DNA from: Phoebastria nigripes
Lineage: Eukaryota; Chordata; Aves; Procellariiformes; Diomedeidae
Length of the DNA: 64,000 nucleotides
Assembly: GCA_035582835.1 (NCBI GenBank)
Contig: JAYKAV010003143.1
Span: 2,853,673 to 2,917,672, forward strand
Direction of reading: 5' to 3'
Shown here: positions 12,801 through 27,800 of the stretch, in pieces
Numbering within the stretch: the stretch's first letter is position 1
Layout of the letters: each line of letters begins with the position of its first letter
Notes under the pieces: model-generated
Database searches by the model: none
What the model saw: only the letters and a program-made list of their open reading frames with translations
What the model was told of the DNA's origin: nothing
Made by a program: the position numbers and the translations under genes

Positions 12801-15800
12801 AAGGAATGATGGATGGAAGGAAGGAAGGACGGGGAAAAAAACAACATCAAAGTACGAGCAAGAAAAAAAGAAGCATAGTTTATAAAGTCTAAAAACCTTC
12901 CTCCTGGTATGTTAATATGGGCAGGGTAATTTTTAAGTTCGGAAAAACATGGACCAAGCAACACAAAGTTAAAGCTTCAAGACATTCCCAATCCTAACAC
13001 ATCTGCCTTCTTCGTCTTTTTGTAGAGTCATGGGTCCAAAGACATGTGTACAAAGAAGCTCTTCAAATTTTTACCTGAAACTGGCAATTGGCCTGAAATT
13101 ACTTTACAAAAAAACCCCATTCCTAATAAATACCTAAGGTTTAATAGAACAAATTACAGTGATACTGACAGTGCTCTTGGATAATGTGTTTTAGTAGAAA
13201 CGCATTTGGTATTAACTATAGCATACTTGAAGGATATTTAGAAATAAAGTTCTAACTTTAATTCAAAGACTGCTTCTTGGTTGGAAGCACGTCTCTCTCT
13301 GTGTTGGGAGGATGTAAAGCACTAAGTCTCACTGATTCCTAAGAAAATACAGACTCAAGCAGTGTTTAATTCATTATGATCTTTGCTGTCTAAGATCCTG
13401 GAGGGTACTATGCCACCTTGATTTCTTTGATGTTAGGATGTAGCTTAAATATAAATCCTTTCTTCTAGTGACATTTCTGAAGGAACATTTTAAATAATTT
13501 TATAGCTATTGCCTATTAACTCACACACACAGCTAAATGTCAAATATCTAGGGAAACAAACTACAATGAGTCAATTTATATCCCTACCAATCCTCACTCT
13601 CTGCCCCCAATTTATAACCGCAATCACTTTTGAAGTATATGTGAAATGCTAAGATCCCTAGAAAGACATTTCTCAAACCTTTTAAATAGAAGATGATGAA
13701 TTTTCTTGGTTAGAATTCAAAAATTACTTGGCCTTCTTGAATGTCTGCAGCATATCTAACACAGGACACTACTGCTAAGANTCTACACCTAACTAAGTAA
13801 AAATGGAGTTAACCATTTTAATGTTCTCTTATTGCTTTTGCTTTCCTCCAATTTCCTTTGCTCACTCATCTTTGCACAGCAGTGATTTTTTTTGTTTGTT
13901 TGTTTTTGTTTATTGTATGTTTTTTAATCATACTTGTTTCACAGAGCACTTCCTCATGTCCTAAAGATTCCTATTCTTTATGGGACAGAGTAAAACACGG
14001 CACTAACTGGTATAGAGTCCATCAAAATTGAATCAGTTTTAACAAAAACTGCCTCTACTTTTGGTCATCTTTTTCAGGTTAGCTTTTCCAGGATCAGAAG
14101 TTATAGCAGCTAAATTTAATTCATAGCCTCTTGAAGGAATTTCCTTAACACAAGAAGGAAGACAATTGGGTAGATCTCCTTTTCAGTTTTATAGTAGCTA
14201 TAGTTAAAAATCTACAGTTTGTCGTGCTGAAATTGCCAGTACAACAGGCATATTATATCTATCTTGAAATTGTTAGAAAGTAGTAAGAAAGCAAATAAGC
14301 ATAATTCATTCCCTGCATCAGGTGACAAAAAATGGTAGCTGAAAAGAGATCAGTTGGGAGGAAGGGAGCCCAGGCCCGAAGTTTTACCAGTGCATGACAA
14401 TATTTACAATGCAACCCATCTGCCACACAAACTGCTTAGAAGTTCATCTTGATAGTTTTCACGCTGCCTACATTTAAATATAGCACTTTAGTAGAATAAC
14501 AGAAAATAATTCAGAGCAACTATCCTAAACTTCTTTTTAGAGTATCTGCAAAATCTCCAGGTTCAAGTGTCTTTTAATTTGTGTTGATAAAAAAAAAAAC
14601 CCACAACCGAACTACAAGATCAAGGCCAACTATAACCACTTGCTTCTATGAAAACTGACATTTCCACAATTTAAAAAAAGGCTTACCTGTTGTATCAAGG
14701 CCTCTAAGTTGTCCATGAACGCGATGGATGTTCAATTTAGCAGCAATTTCTTTTCCTTTTTCTGCTCCAGCATTGGATCTCAGTGAGCCAGAAGACTGGG
14801 GCTGCATTTTGCTGGTTTGGATGTAACGATCAAATGTGACAGAACTCCTCCCAGTTTCTGCATTGTTTGAAGTCTCCTCAACTATACCCCTTGGAATATA
14901 AGGGAGAAAAACACAATTAAGCAAATCTCAGATAGACATATTTTATTTGATTATTTTTGTTTAAAATTTTAAGTGACATTGGCATAGCAGTATTAAAAAG
15001 AATTCTTTGTAAGATAGAAGATACATACGCTTTGGTAAAAAAATACTGAAAATTTTAATTTTATCCTGCATGACATATAAGCAAGAAAGAGTTAAAACTG
15101 AAGTTCCAAAATCATTCCAGAAGGGTTCCTCCACTTCTTAAAGAAACTGCAATTCTAATTAGATATTAGATGTTAATTTATAAAACACAGAAGACACAGT
15201 TTATTGCTTAACTCAGTCATGACAACTTTTTCAAATGCTCTTCAGAACTGCAAAAAATTGGCATCACTGTAAGTCTTGTGACTAACTTAAGAAGAAAGAG
15301 CCACAAATAGCGATATGTATTATTCTTACCTATTCATACGAACTTGCGTGGCAATTCTATCAAAACACAAAGCTACTAATGAAACATGAGTCACGGTTTT
15401 GCCAGAAGAAACCCCTGGGGATTCATCAACAGATGCTTGTAGTAAACACAGGTTCACCTATATGTAAAATTCCCCCAAAGAGTAAAGAAATTTAGAAAAA
15501 CATGTTACATTAAGTATACATCACTAATTTCTGATACAATCTTGTCTTACACTTTTCAGTAAAATGAAAAAATAAAAGATAAAACTTTCACACCTAGAAG
15601 ATGTAAAAACATAATTTTATGGCAGTCAGTTATCCCTATAGTAGTTGTTATTTAACTTGCACGCATACCATAATAAAACTGAGCAGCTCCAAAGCAGCCT
15701 ANCCTTTTCAAAACATTAGTTATCTAGCACAAATACATAGCTTCACTCAAGTTTTTGGGGAACTAATAGGGATGCAAAATAAGGGTAAGTTGTGAGGCAC

Positions 15801-18800
15801 ATGTCTACTAATAAGCTAAACAAAAAGTTGTTACCTTTGGTACAGTAACATTGGCCTGAAGACCTTTAATTGTCACATTATCTTGCTTAAGTGAGAGATT
15901 GGTCTGTGCTGGTCCCTGGTTTGTTGTTCCTGTAGCGGTAGTGTCTATTTTTGTTCCTCTAACATCCTGCTTCGAAGACAACTTGGGAGGGGGGGGGAGA
16001 AATATATTTATTCCCACTGAAACTCAGAGCTGCTAAGCTAAAGAATAACAGGATACTTTATTAGCGCTGAAGCAGCAAGCGATTCTGACTTCATTTACAG
16101 CACAATACCATGATTTCTAGAACAAGGACTGTAGCACTGACAGATACGGCAGATTTAGATCCATAAGGGTAGCAATGCCATTCTGCAATAAACTTTCTAA
16201 TGACCAGATTTCAGCTGAAAGTTTGAGTTCTACATATATAAGTTATATAGAACAACTTGTTATGAAGTAAATAATTAGTGTCCATTACACTGTGAGTCTA
16301 AGAAATTATAAAATCCAGATATGGTCATTAACTTGGACAGAAAAAACTCCTAATTCGGTAGAACTACCATACAATTCTTTTCAAGCTAAATTAATTTTTT
16401 AAGGTATTGGAGGAACTGCAAAGAAAACACCTGCACTTTCACAGCTTAGTTTGAACTTTCCTCTACCTCACAGAGACTACCTCCCCAACTACTGTAAAAT
16501 AANAAATGATGTATTGCTGATATGAATATAATACATAATAATATCAGTTACAGTAATTTTTAAGAACAGAATGTATGATCTCATGCAAATTACTGTGGCT
16601 ACTAACTAGACCACCCAAAACAGAAAAATTTCACTTCAATCCTGTAAGAGAGATTTCTGGTCACTGAAAGACAGCATATAACAGTTGATTATAAAAATGC
16701 ATGTACATTAAGCACAAGAGAAAAATAAATATGTAATCCAAATTAATACAGCATTTAGCTACTATATCTCAAAAATTCAATTAAGACTTTTTCTATGTAA
16801 AATATAGAAAACAATGTTCTTTCAAATCTTTGTGCATTTTTCTTCCCTTTCTTACATTTTCTGAGAAGCTTGTTTTGCTGTTCTGTACAGCATCTCGAAG
16901 AACTTTGCAGTGCAGATCATCAACGATTGCTGCTGGGTGTCGAGAGCTAGCACAATGTACCATTGCTTCTATATACCTGTGAGAGGAAACAAGCCAACAA
17001 CAGACCATTTAAACTTCCAGTTTCACATGACACACCATCAATAATGTTTAATTAGCACTACAGAGAGAAAAACTAAGCACTGACAGACATAAAGGGCACT
17101 CCCCAGGTCAGCATAACATTCTTCTAGCTTCTTCACGGGAAATGCAGAAATTACATTCACTGGGTACAAGGCCCTGCTGTTCCATCAGTCACGTTATTCA
17201 ATCCTTTTACCTAAACCTTTGCTGAACAAAACAGCTTTGATTTTAGACAACTTTTAGCATGATCAATTAACATTGCAGTAATAAAAGTAAAATTAATTAC
17301 CTATCCAGTGCCTCTGCTACAAGAGGAGTCAGAACTACATCTACAGTTCCTTTTACTTCTACTATTGCCGTTGTCCGTGTCTGGAAGACAGGGTGATCCA
17401 ATGTCCATTCTTCTGTTATTGTTTCATCATCTGTATTTTCTGCAGACTTCTTTTCCAAAGGAGTATAAGGTGTACTAAACAAGTCAAATACATATTAATA
17501 ATCTAGGTTTGTAAAAGAAATACAAAAGTGTCCTGGTATCATTTTAATTCTTCACAAAATGCATATTATGGCATGTTTCTTCTACCGCATAGCTTAGAAA
17601 GCACACAAATTAATCCCAGGGCAAAGCCCTTCCCTAGATTCAAGTTCAGCTTTTGGCAATGCAATGGACACTTGCCATAAGCACCTCCCAAATGAATTTA
17701 AATTAAAGTTGCAATTCATAATCTTGAAAACGTACAAGTGAAAACATTTAACGCTTTCATGGTGTACTTTCTTTTTGACCAAAACCAAACGTTTTATAAT
17801 AGAATACTCTGTTCTAAAATAGACCTGTACTGAAAACTCCTGCTATGAATCAAATTTTGGAAGGGCTAGCAAGAGCCAAAATATTTAACAAGAGTATCAG
17901 GAAAATCCTACTCTTAAAAAATATGCTAATAATGTTACGCAGTATTCAACTTACTTAGATGTTGATCCTGTAAGCTGCATGCCTCTGTCCAGTAATGAAT
18001 TAGCTGTGAGACCCTGTTTAACAATCTAAGATAAAAGTGCAAAGAAATTTATTATATTCCTTCTATAGATGAAAGAAATACCCAAGGAATCCTCAAATAA
18101 AGATTCTCCTTACAGTTTTTTTCTTAAAAGAATCCCTCATATGCAGATTCTCCAATATAGTATACAGAAACTCCTAGGTTTATTTTTTTTAAATGACTTG
18201 AGAGATTATATTACAAAGTTTTTACATAAATAAAGTGACTAATTGCTTTAAAAAAGACTCCAAATACTAATCTACGAAAGGCTTGCATGAACACAAAGCT
18301 TTTGCTGCAAAGTGATAACAAATTAAATTCCAGAGCTTAGACACCTATTTTCTATCAAGTCATTTCCATTATTTTTCATATATTTCATTTCAGCTCCTTC
18401 CTTAAGCATGTATGCTCATATCACATCACGAGGAAAAAAAAAAGCCCAAACACTTACAAAAATCATTTGCTAAACCTTGAGTTTCAACTTTACTTTGAAG
18501 CATTTACAGCCTAGATTATACTTCATCAGTATTAAATGTACTGCTACTGAAGTTCTGTGAAACATATATTTTAAACAAAACTCACATAAATATCTTTCAG
18601 CTGCATATCATTCAACAGGTAGCATTTTTAAGTGCAATAATGACAATTGAGAACACACATCTTATCCGCATCTTTTCTTTTCCACAACCACCCAGCCACA
18701 CAGCCCACAATCTGAAGTCAGAAATCCAAGGTATTCCTTAACTAAAAGCAGAGAAGTTTCAAGTTTCTCATAGCTTTATTTACAACAGGTGTACTAAGCT

Positions 18801-21800
18801 ATTTTAACTTGTTTTGAATTCTTATTCCTTTCTCTACTCCTTCTTCCTCTATCTTCCATACCTTAAATGTTGGGACAGAAAGTTGCTCAAAAGATGACGA
18901 ACTTTCTTCACTCGTTGGTGTGTCAAGGTCTAAAGGGCGATGTAGTGAGGATTTTGAAGTTCTTTTGTTAGTTGGATGCTTTACTGACCAGTTGATCACC
19001 TGGAACTGTGTAAGATAATTTTGGTAACATGCCATTACAGGCTGCTGGGATGTTATTTGCTCACTTTCCACAGTCTTCTCAGATTCCATGACATACATAT
19101 TCTCAACATGCTCATCATCTCCTCCCAGAGCCGAAACAAATGAAGCCTGTGAAGGATGAGTCTTAATTGGCAACGTTTTAACATCTTGACTAATTTCTCC
19201 ATGGATTGTGGTTGTTAAGGGCCCTTCCACACTGTGATAAATAGACCCTCTACTATATTCAATTTTCTGAGCTTGCTTTTTTCTCTTCTTCCTCCCTGGA
19301 TAGGTTCCTGGACCTTCATCACTACTTATTGGCTCAAACTCTTCTGCTGCAGAAAAATAAGCTTCGCTATCAGCCATTGACATACTGGAATCCATTGAGC
19401 GATACTGGTGAAANGAGTTTGAATCTGCAGATGGAGTATACGGAAAAGAACCAAAGCTCCTCCTCTGCTTTGGGGAGTCCAAGACATTCTCATCACTGCG
19501 AGACACATCGCTGCTGAACTGCACACCAACTGGAACAGGCTGCTTGTCTCCATAGAAGGCTGCCGTGAGGCTCTTGGTGCTCCCGAGCCGGGTGGAGCAC
19601 ACAGACGCTTGCCGTTTCAGTGGAGACCTCAGGGGAGACTGACCAACAGGCCTTTCCTGGTTGCCAGGGGATGCAGGGCTGCCCTCTGCACCTTCAACTG
19701 CAACACTGGAAATAAAAATTAAAGGTTCATTTGCTTATTTTATTATTAATGCTTCTTTTTACATTATAGGAGCTGCCAAATGCTTCTATTAGCATAGCAA
19801 TTATTTTCATAATGCTGATTACATACTAAATTCTGCCACTTGTTAGTCCACTTGTCTACATATAGAGGATGTAAAAACGAACATTAATGGCAAGTGCTGT
19901 TGTCTTACATGCTGGATTTTCTACCCAGATCAGGTAATCATCCCCTATTAGGGATCCAAATTTGCATTCAAACTAGGAAATGCATTTCAGCGGTACCATT
20001 AGAAAATAACCAACCCTTTATGAATTGTTAAATATAAGGTTTTTTTCTGTCGTAACATGTTCAAGAGTCGAATTATACTTCTACCTGGACAGAGGGTACT
20101 AACCTTCCATGACCATCTTCCCTTTTTGCACCAGACAAGAACTCCTTCTGTCCCAAGTGATCCTCAGCAGTTGACGATGGGCTGTCCTTCTCACCTGCAA
20201 GCAAGGGGAGTGCAGCGCTAGAACTGCTCGTTTCCTCTGAAGACGATGACGAGCTATGGGAGCGCAATGGCACTTGTAGGCTTAGATGTTGTGTTTTTCT
20301 TTCTATTTCTATACCCATAGATCTGCAATCCCAATCTTTTCGTTTTACACCATTTGCTTTACCTAGGATCAGAAACAGGAAAGAAAAATTGAACATCTGA
20401 TAACACAACTGCAATGATCTCTTCCCTGCCCACTGAAATAAAAACCATTATCAAATAAAAGCCCTAGTTTTGAAATGCATACACATACTAGCATGTTGTA
20501 CTAACAAAAATGAATGAATTCATAGCAGCAAAACATCAAGTTTTGGTCGACTGCTTTCTATATAAGTAGAACAGATGCAAGTCAAAAAACTTCTCTTTAC
20601 TCAGAAAGGAGTTGCACATAAATACAAAAATTCAGCATATGAGAGCTTGCTCACTACTATCAAGCTACTGTCTGCTCTCAGAAGGGCCCATGCCGCTACA
20701 AGACCTCTTGCACAAGAGCGCAACAAGTACTGCTCATTAACCAAAATCAGAAAGACTATAAATACTAATGTGCAGTTAAGAAATTATACTTTTGGGCAAA
20801 ATAGAGTAAAATTACAGTACAATGCATTCTCACCATCTAAAATTTTAGGAATCTCCTTAGTAATTATCCATTCTCCTGGCTGCAGTAAAGACTGCCCATA
20901 AAACATATCAGATTCTGCACTTGTACTTGAGAAAGCAGAGCTGCTTGAAGGTGTCAGTTCCTCAAGTTTGAAAAAATCTAGTCCTGTTAGCGTGCCACCA
21001 AAGAATCGACAACCACCGAGACAGCCACACTTGTTTTTGCTTCTCTTATTCCTCAAGTTATCATCAGGCCACAAAAACCACAATCTATACAAAGGCAGAA
21101 AAACAGAAAACAAAACAAAAACATGACCACATCAGCCTTAGTACATTTAAATTCAGTGAAAAAAAGATTAAAAGATATCCCTCCTTATATGTGAGCTCCT
21201 CTTTCACCTGGCATGAAATGAGTAAGATTTGTATCTGAAACACAGATGTCAGACGTAAAATGAAGGATTAGCTCCAGAAAGTAGCAAATCACAAATGTAT
21301 ATGCAGTGCTCAGGCAACTGTGCTCAGGCATAGATTATGTCCACCTGCCACAATACACACTAATAGTTGCAACCCTTTCTCTCAGCACAGAGGCAAGCAC
21401 TGCAAACACACTCCACACTGGTGTATGTTGCTTATGCCAGAGGCGATTGCTCTTTGGGGAGACACACAAATCACAGTTACACCAGGCATCTTATTCACAG
21501 CTGCTCATCAGCTGGCTCAGGAGTCTTTAAGGCCTGTTTTCAGTCCAGCCTGAAAACAAAGGACAAATTCGATTCCCTCCTCTCCCTGATCTTCATTTTG
21601 AGGGATAAGGGAAAGCAAAGGGAAAAGTAAAATCATACGATTTTGTATAGTCCAAGCACATTCAAACCACCAACCTCACAGCTAAGCATTCAACATACTT
21701 TAAAAAAACTACAAGAAATTGTAATTTATGTAAGCAAAAAACAACCCAAAGGCAAAAAACAAAGTTCCATCTTTAGATGAATGTATTAACTTACACCCCC

Positions 21801-24800
21801 CAAAAAATTTAAATGCATCTCCTTCAATCGTATCTCTTACCTCTTAGTTCGACTATCATGCGTTTCTAAGAAATGTCTCTGCACTTCATGTTTAGAAGGA
21901 TGATCTGCAGCTAAAGCGATGTCAGCAGTGATGAGCCCCAAGTTGACAGAGCCAGCTTCCAGCCAATATGCCCTCCTTAATATTGGCTGAAGACCAGTTC
22001 TGCAATTGTTCACCTGCTCAACATATTGTCTCAGTTGAAAGTCTTGAACAGCTGCACTTACACCTTCTCCAACAGACTGGTTGTGGAGGTTGCAGTTTGC
22101 AATACGTATAGCACCCATCTGAAAACATGATTTAAAACATGAACTCTGAATAGTCATGAGTGAAACAAAGAAAGGGTAGCCTTAAACCAGTTAACACACC
22201 ACCTACTACATTCCAGAAAGATCTCAGTAAACTATTCTCTCCAAAAAGACAGAGAACCAGTTTTATATGCAAGCACGTGCACACACACACAGAAGGCAGC
22301 AAGCTTAGAAATTAGTTTCAGCCAGTTTTTAAATAACAAAAATAAAATCTCTACTTAAGAGTCTCCTTTTATAAAGGGATCAAAAAAGAAAGGTCAACTT
22401 TGGACAGATGTTGTAATGAACCTTTAAAAAATTTAAATCATTATTAAATTCTTTACTGTCATCTAAAACCCAAGAAATCTGAAACTTTCAAAATCAGATA
22501 TATGATTTGATATGATATATGTCATTCTATGTCCTTAGACTAAAACATCGATTATATACATACTTTGAATACAAAGCTGTATTAACTCTACAATTAATAA
22601 ATACCTCAGTGAGACAACCACGCTAAACATTACAAAACTCAAGAAATTCCAGATCCTAAACCTTAACTGAGATCCATATGAATTGTGTTATAGTAGCCCT
22701 TATATGATCACACTCTATTTCTTGTATTGGCGTACCTCCAGTAGTTTTGTTGAACCAAACAGGAGGCTGCCCCTCTCCTATGAAAAGCACGGTACTGGCA
22801 GGAGCCAACCCTCTCCAAAGAGGAACCAGAAGTTCTTGCTCTACCCCTGCACTTAGCTGTGGAAACCAGTCACTGTACAACTAACCCACCTGCCCATACA
22901 GTATCGATCCTCCCCGACACTGGTGTACACCAATAAAAGGTGACATAGCCCTGCCACACATGCTTAGTCTTCAAACTTCAAATAATCTGAAGACATTGGA
23001 CCAAGTTTCCTGCACAGCTTTAGTCCTCTCCAAAAAGTCACCGTGAAGTACCTGAAATTCCAGATCGAGTTTTCAAACTTTTCACAGGGAAAAGAAGGAA
23101 AGCTGAAAAAGAACCCAGCCATGGAAGAGCTACCCATAGGGTTAACATTAAATTATTACTTCTCATCTCTGTCACAGACTATAAAGGAGCACTGGAAACC
23201 TTTTTTTTTTTTTTTTTTTAAATTCGAATGAAACACATTGAGGATATAATTTTCTAGAGTGGTTCAGGTTATTAAGCTGCCTTTGAAAATACTGCCATTC
23301 TATTTATGCCTACGAACACAGTTAATATTTGTGATAGTGCTTTTTAATATTGGACTGAAAAGAATTTGGAGACTCAAATGCATTTTTTTTTACTGCCACA
23401 AGGTAGCAAGCCATTCAAATGACAAGGTACCATGTCATTAAAAAATGTCTAAAATAATTACCACTTTCCTTCAGTTAGATTCTTGCTCATAATGTGAAGC
23501 TGTCCTCAAAACCTTACATGTTAAGTCTACCTTTTAAAACTGAATTTATTAATGGACAGCACAACTACTAGTCACTTATAAAGCATAGCACTTTTCTCCT
23601 TTTCTGTTATTACCATAACTTAATTATCTCTTAACTTATATTTTGCTACATTGAGTAAATTATTCCAGTTTTCTCTTGTATGATAGGATAATGGGGAGAA
23701 TATCAGCTCTTCTCTGCACATCCTTTTTTGAACAGAGGATACACCATGCAGTATTCTAGATTCAGTCAGGCAGTGGCACTAACACTTCTCCCATCTCTAC
23801 CAAAGATATATATTAATTCAAACAGCTGTATCACATAAGATGACCATGAGTTATCAAGCATTGACTTGTACACAATCCATATCAATCATTTCCAGTTGCT
23901 GAGTTACTGACTTACAGCACAAGTTCTCATTAGTTCTCAGGTACAGACACTGAGATTTATATTGCCCAGTGTTTTCTTAAGTTTTTTACACCAATCCTGA
24001 AGCTTCCACTCTTATTTTGGCAGACATCCGCTCCTCCTTACCATTTTCCAAGATCATTAATGGAATTACTAAGCAGAAGCCAAATTGACCTACTCCTGAC
24101 CCAGTCCAAGCCAACCTTTTACCACTTAAAGTTTCAGAAATTCTGCTTAGTCCATTGCATGTAAGCAAGCAATAAATTCAGGTAGCTATTCTATCAAAAA
24201 ATACAAAGAACTCTATTAACAAAGAAGTACTTTAATTGCTGTTAAAGAAATATTTTTACCTTTATATTGGTGGCACAGCCATGTTCTACCACATACAGAT
24301 CTGCTCCATCCATGGCTAAGCGTGTCATAGTGTACTTTAAGTCATCAGATGTTGGGCATGGCCCAGGGACACAGTTCATCTGAAGAAAAAGGGAGGAAAA
24401 AAAAGAAAAATGATTTAAATGTACGTTAGGAGTTTTAGTTTAATTTGTGCTTATCCCTTTATTTATATTCTGTTTAACAGAGGCCTAAAACTAGAGCAAT
24501 AAAAAGTTACTTATTCTACACTATCAACATGAGTATGAGATGGGGTGTTTCTGTGATGAGGTTCATTTTCACTAGTGCATGTTTAATTCTTCTGTCCAGC
24601 AACGTCAGGGGACCCAGATGGCTCTCCTGGCTTCCACCAGCAAAAGGCAAATCAAGTCTGCTAATAGAGAACATCACAAAAACTGGAACAAAACAAGGAG
24701 GATGTTGAGAGATGAAATCCAGGAATCATACTTAATATATGACAAGCCTCCTTCTGTCTTCAAGTGACCACGCACATGGATTCCAAGAGACAAGCACCAA

Positions 24801-27800
24801 AGGCAGAATCCACAATGACATGATGATTAAGTAAGAGTCCCATGTTTTTTTGTTTTGTTTTGGTTTTTTGGTTTGTTTTTTGTTGTGGGTTTTTTTTTTT
24901 TTTTTTAAATTTAAAAAAAAGGTCCATGGAAGCTATAAGCTGTCAGCCTTATCTCCCACCAAAGCACTGTTTCATCAACAGAGGATACAGGATGAAAAAG
25001 TACCATGGAAATGTGCCAGGAGCATGAGGGGAAGTATGACCTTTGTCTCTTAAGGGACACTGGAGTATCCCCTTTGGCTCTTAACTGTCACAGTAGAGGT
25101 AAGAAACTAGGCGTGGCTTCTGTGGATACCGTTTCTCAAAATAATTCATAGAGCACAAAAACATCGTGCATATCCACAGGAAAATCCAGAGAGAATTGCT
25201 TTTCTTTCTAAAACATAATTAGCTATAATTTATCAAAGGGAACATCCAATCTGACTATATACTACATGGGTCTTGATAACTTTAAGGCTGGATTTCTAAA
25301 CTGTTCCAAAGAACCTGTGCAAATATAGCGAGCAATTAAGACAGATGAAAGGTTACCTTAGAGTCACAAAAACGACGATCAATTCCATGCTGACATATTA
25401 TTACAGATTTTGGCCTTTCCAGTTCAAACTCCCGGCACACCACATGAAATACAAAGGTCTGCCCCCATTCCAGAAGACACGCAAGCTGTAAGCAAATAAC
25501 ACCACGTTGTCTAATAGTAAGCACGCAAAATGAACTTTCGGTATTCCACAGAGTGCTGAAAGAACATCACCAAAGGTTGGGAGGTGAGCAGGAGTAAAAA
25601 CAAACAAAAGACCCCACCATAACATTCTGGCTGCATTACCTTGCTTACACATAGCCTATTTCCTGTTACTCAAGATTGATTTTTATTTTTGTGTGTGCCA
25701 CAACATGCAAGTCTCTGTAGGTTTTCACAGACAACACAGTGACGTTAAATAATTTTCTAAATTATTTCTTAATATAAGGAAGCAGCTTTTGCTATTACGG
25801 TCAACTGAGAACTTTATTGTAAAGACAGAGCTTCCCTTATTTTACCTCGGAAAAAAAAAAAAAAAAACCACCCAACATCAAATACTCTATTACCATTCAT
25901 AATTTAAATGTCACACTTCCTTGTATATAAGTAACAAAGTTACATTTAGAAAGCATAGGAGGAAACTGGCTAAACGGAACACTGCTGAATCTCGCTGGAC
26001 CTAGTAATTACCCTATTGTTGATTTAAATCTTTTATATAGTTAGCTCATTCATAAAGGAAATGATTCATGACTGTCTGTCTCTATTATGAGAGGGAAATG
26101 GGTTTTCTTTGGCTAGCCAAAGGAAAGGACACTTAAAATCAGCAGTAATTTAACTGGAATTTAATATAGTTGACTCTCCTGCACAAAATCTCTCTTCCTC
26201 CCTTTAGTGTTGTCCCTTCACAAATTCTTGCAATACATCACACTATGGGAAGAAAAAAGCCAATGACCCTGAAACAGCAGATTCAAGTTCTGCTCCATAG
26301 CAGTGCTGTCAACAAAAAAATAAAATAACAGAAAAATCCTGTACGAAGCATACAATTGAGAATGGCTTTGTAGGGGAAGAAAATTCTTAAGTTGCATCAA
26401 GCATTTAGAAATGTTCTCTAACCTTAGAGTACTTTGAATCAACCAGGTTTAATTTTGAAGCATAGAGCAGTGGAGTAAATACTATAGCTTATCTAAATCA
26501 GCGGTAGCATTTTGGGAAATACTGCCACAAAAGTCTGTATATGTAGCATGAAAATGTATCTGGAATCTATTGTTTAGATTTACTGAAATTGCTTGTGTGT
26601 CTTATTTTGATTTTATTTGCTGCAGAAGTCTCCTAATGAAATATGTGTTTAATTCTAGAAAATAATGCCAATTTTTAGAGGAATATGAGGATGTAGAAGT
26701 GTCTTAAAAAATGAATAAATAAACCAAACAGTAACTACTAAACAGAATTTATGTACTTTTCTCATGTCTCAGAATACACTGACAAAGCAACCTTTTTTAA
26801 AGATCTGGCAGCCCACACCAGAAATAAATCAAAGTGATCTGCCTATTGTATACTTGGAGCCATTATTATATATGGAAAAATAAAAGTAACATAAATGGCA
26901 AAACTAAAAGGAGTTAATGCTAAGACTGACCTAAGAAAATTCAACACTGTGAAAGCAAACTATGTACCAGTGGGACCAAGCATCAGAATTTACGCAGTGA
27001 GCAGCATGACTGAGCTACCAGCTACTCTCCTGCTGAGGCCTGCCCATACTACACTCCCACAAATTCTCTCATTTGTCTCCTACTTTAAAATGTGACTTTA
27101 TGCATAGCTTTCTATGGAAAACCAGAACTTTATCTGCAAGCTAAATTCTTGCCAGATGCTCAACTTGATATCCTTATTGCTGGCAGCATCCCTTCATGCA
27201 AATGCCTATGTATCTCCAAGAACCTTACATCCGAGGGATATCAAATTGCCTTTCAGACTGCAATCACAACTGGATACTTCATTTGTCCTTCCCAGAGTTA
27301 ACCAGCAGGGGTAACAAACCCGCATCTTCAGAAGTCAGCATCATAAAATAAAAGTAACCTCAGAGGAAGTCACAGACAAGTCATCTCATACTTAAGACCT
27401 TTTGAATAGATTTTCCTCTCTCCTCTTTGTTACCTCCTAGTTTATGGCTGAAGGCATCCCAAAACACCTGCTCTATTTACAGAGAAGTATGATTTACTCT
27501 GTGATTAACCCATTTAAAGTGCATGTAGATACCATGGTTGCCTTTCTAATCAGTTTTAAAGTACATTAACATACATAGATGTAACATACAAGTGTTTACA
27601 TGCAGCAACAACAGTGTTCACTACTGATTTGTTCATGCTCTGTTACCATCATCCTTTCAAACTCTCATATAACACTAGCCACCCTGTTACACCTAGATTT
27701 AAGATGAGTATCAGATTCAGCTCATTTGACATCTCCTATCCATTTATAGAAAAGGTTAGATTTTCAAACTATAAAATTAAGGCTACTTAAGGCACAGATG

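Larger units (their letters stand above)
11258..21840 (-). other. Introns between e34 and e22
   Basis: Twelve introns of 0.3 to 2.0 kb, the largest being 12670-14686. A short GGAA/GGAT purine run lies at 12809-12832. Segment 21300-21550 is less AT-rich but has no in-frame exon. Nothing else was found. Confidence 0.75.

Noticed and set aside
22656..22880. Minus-strand frame with a good acceptor (ctaagtgcag) in the e21-e22 intron
   Set aside because: In the required phase 0 the second codon after the acceptor is TAG, so it cannot be an in-frame exon.
27092..27314. Two overlapping plus-strand frames in the e19-e20 intron
   Set aside because: Overlapping open frames on the antisense strand, without a recognisable product.
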